Of a stretch of 56,808 bases of DNA, positions 55,853 to 56,808 are shown piece by piece. The stretch is from Astrothelium macrocarpum (Eukaryota > Ascomycota > Dothideomycetes > Trypetheliales > Trypetheliaceae): NCBI GenBank assembly GCA_021030915.1, contig JAGEMR010000167.1:1-56808 (forward strand). Direction: 5' to 3'. A model generated the notes under the pieces. It ran no database searches, had not been told where the DNA came from, and saw only the letters and a program-made list of their open reading frames with translations. Numbering within the stretch: the stretch's first letter is position 1; every line of letters starts with the position of its first letter. Both the position numbers and the translations under genes were made by a program.

Positions 55853-56731
55853 AGAATAGAATAATTATGGCATAATTATACGTAATTTCGTCTAAATTAG
55901 TTTCCGTATTAGAAAATTCTTCCATTTAATTTTTATATAATAATATAATATTCAAAATGGGATTGAATTCTGATATTTTTTTTATTATTTCTTTTTCTGA
56001 AATTCTTATTATATAAAGATTTGAAAAAAAAATTTTAGATATCCATTCATATATCCATATTTCACACGAAAATGAATTAATAATACGAAAAAAATGACCA
56101 TTTTATTATTATAAAATAAAAAATTATTTATAAATATCAGAAATTACGACAAATTTTCGATTTTATATTATTAAATATGATATTATTAATAAAATTCATA
56201 TTTCTTATATAAAAAAGATTTCGTATTTTCAATTTACATAATTATATAAAAAAATAATAAAAAAATATATATAAAATAAATGAATTTGAAATTTTGATTT
56301 TAAAAAAAATTTTTAGTAAAAAAATTTTAAAAATCGTAGTGATCAAATTTATTATTATATGAAATCTTTTTTTTCAATTTTTTGAATAATCAGAATTTTA
56401 GATAATTTATTTGATATTAAATCTAATATTAATTCTATTAATTCGTTTAAATGATAAAAGTTTTATTTTTTTTTATTCAAAAATAATATATTTATTAATA
56501 AAATTTTATATGAAAGGATTTTTAATTTATTTTTATAAATATCCATTTTTTAATTAATATTTGAATTTTATTAAATAATTTTTTTTTTTACGATTTATAT
56601 CTATTATATGAATAATGAATTAACATTTTAGAATATTCTTTTTGTTTTTTATATGATATTTAAATATTCAGAAAAGAATTAATAAAATATCATTCTTTTT
56701 ATATTTTAAAAATATGAAATTGTTTAAAGAC
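55853..56731. repeat. AT-rich subtelomeric collar
   Basis: About 880 nt of almost pure A/T sequence lie between the lectin gene and the telomere repeats. There are long A and T runs but no coding frame and no clear tandem repeat. Composition changes sharply at about 55855. The block has the same character as the left end and may be a RIP-mutated subtelomeric element. Confidence 0.8.
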
Positions 56732-56808
56732 TAGGGTTAGGGTTAGGGTTAGGGTTAGGGTTAGGGTTAGGGTTAGGGTTAGGGTTAGGGTTAGGGTTAG
56801 GGTTAGGG
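56732..56808 (+). repeat. telomere repeat array (TTAGGG)n
   Basis: About 13 copies of TTAGGG run without interruption to the last base, starting with TAGGG at 56732. The G-rich strand reads toward the end of the window, the polarity expected for a right chromosome end. TTAGGG is the usual telomere repeat of filamentous ascomycetes, so the sequence stops inside the telomere. Confidence 0.98.

Noticed and set aside
1..56808. CRISPR array, bacterial operon or prophage
   Set aside because: Spliceosomal introns, telomere repeats and fungal protein families show that this is a eukaryotic chromosome; no regularly spaced repeats were found.

Overview
The window is the right end of a chromosome from a filamentous ascomycete (Pezizomycotina). 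It closes with about 13 copies of the telomere repeat TTAGGG (56732-56808). Genes carry short GT-AG introns (mostly 45-75 nt) with CTAAC/CTAAT-like branch sites, and the proteins are typical of moulds: GH7 cellulase, multicopper oxidase, LovD-like acyltransferase, a hydrolase-NACHT-WD40 receptor. Very AT-rich, gene-free blocks sit at both ends (about 1-1860 and 55855-56731), as in genomes shaped by repeat-induced point mutation. A leotiomycete would fit, but that is a guess.

Layout. 2.6-7.0 kb: an SDR oxidoreductase, an unknown low-complexity protein and ribophorin II (oligosaccharyltransferase). After a 3.2 kb gap, 10.2-17.5 kb: a secreted FMN-dependent alpha-hydroxyacid oxidase, GPI transamidase subunit PIG-S and a LovD-like beta-lactamase-fold acyltransferase. 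20.1-22.4 kb: a protein kinase fused to WD40 repeats, with a substituted catalytic aspartate. 22.7-30.3 kb: a membrane-anchored multicopper oxidase and an acid phosphatase sharing a divergent promoter, a CCC1-type iron/manganese transporter and a GPI-anchored wall protein. 33.2-35.8 kb: an enoyl-reductase-like protein converging on a ketopantoate reductase. 39.2-46.9 kb: GH7 endoglucanase, hemerythrin-like protein, aldo-keto reductase, SDR and fructosamine-kinase-like protein. 47.7-55.9 kb: a 1560-residue NLR-type receptor (lipase-like domain, NACHT, WD40), a 5'-truncated esterase remnant, a MACPF-like (perforin-fold) protein and an H-type lectin, after which the AT-rich collar and telomere begin.

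How the genes relate. Most of the left and middle is housekeeping and degradative metabolism (N-glycosylation and GPI attachment, plant cell-wall attack, metal and phosphate handling). The last 9 kb looks like a subtelomeric conflict island: an NLR-type sensor, a possible pore-forming effector and a lectin lie side by side, and the kinase-WD40 protein 25 kb inside may belong to the same self/non-self recognition theme. Exon boundaries were worked out by hand from splice signals, reading frame and family conservation. Three gene models stay uncertain: the PIG-S intron, the enoyl reductase start and the MACPF acceptor.
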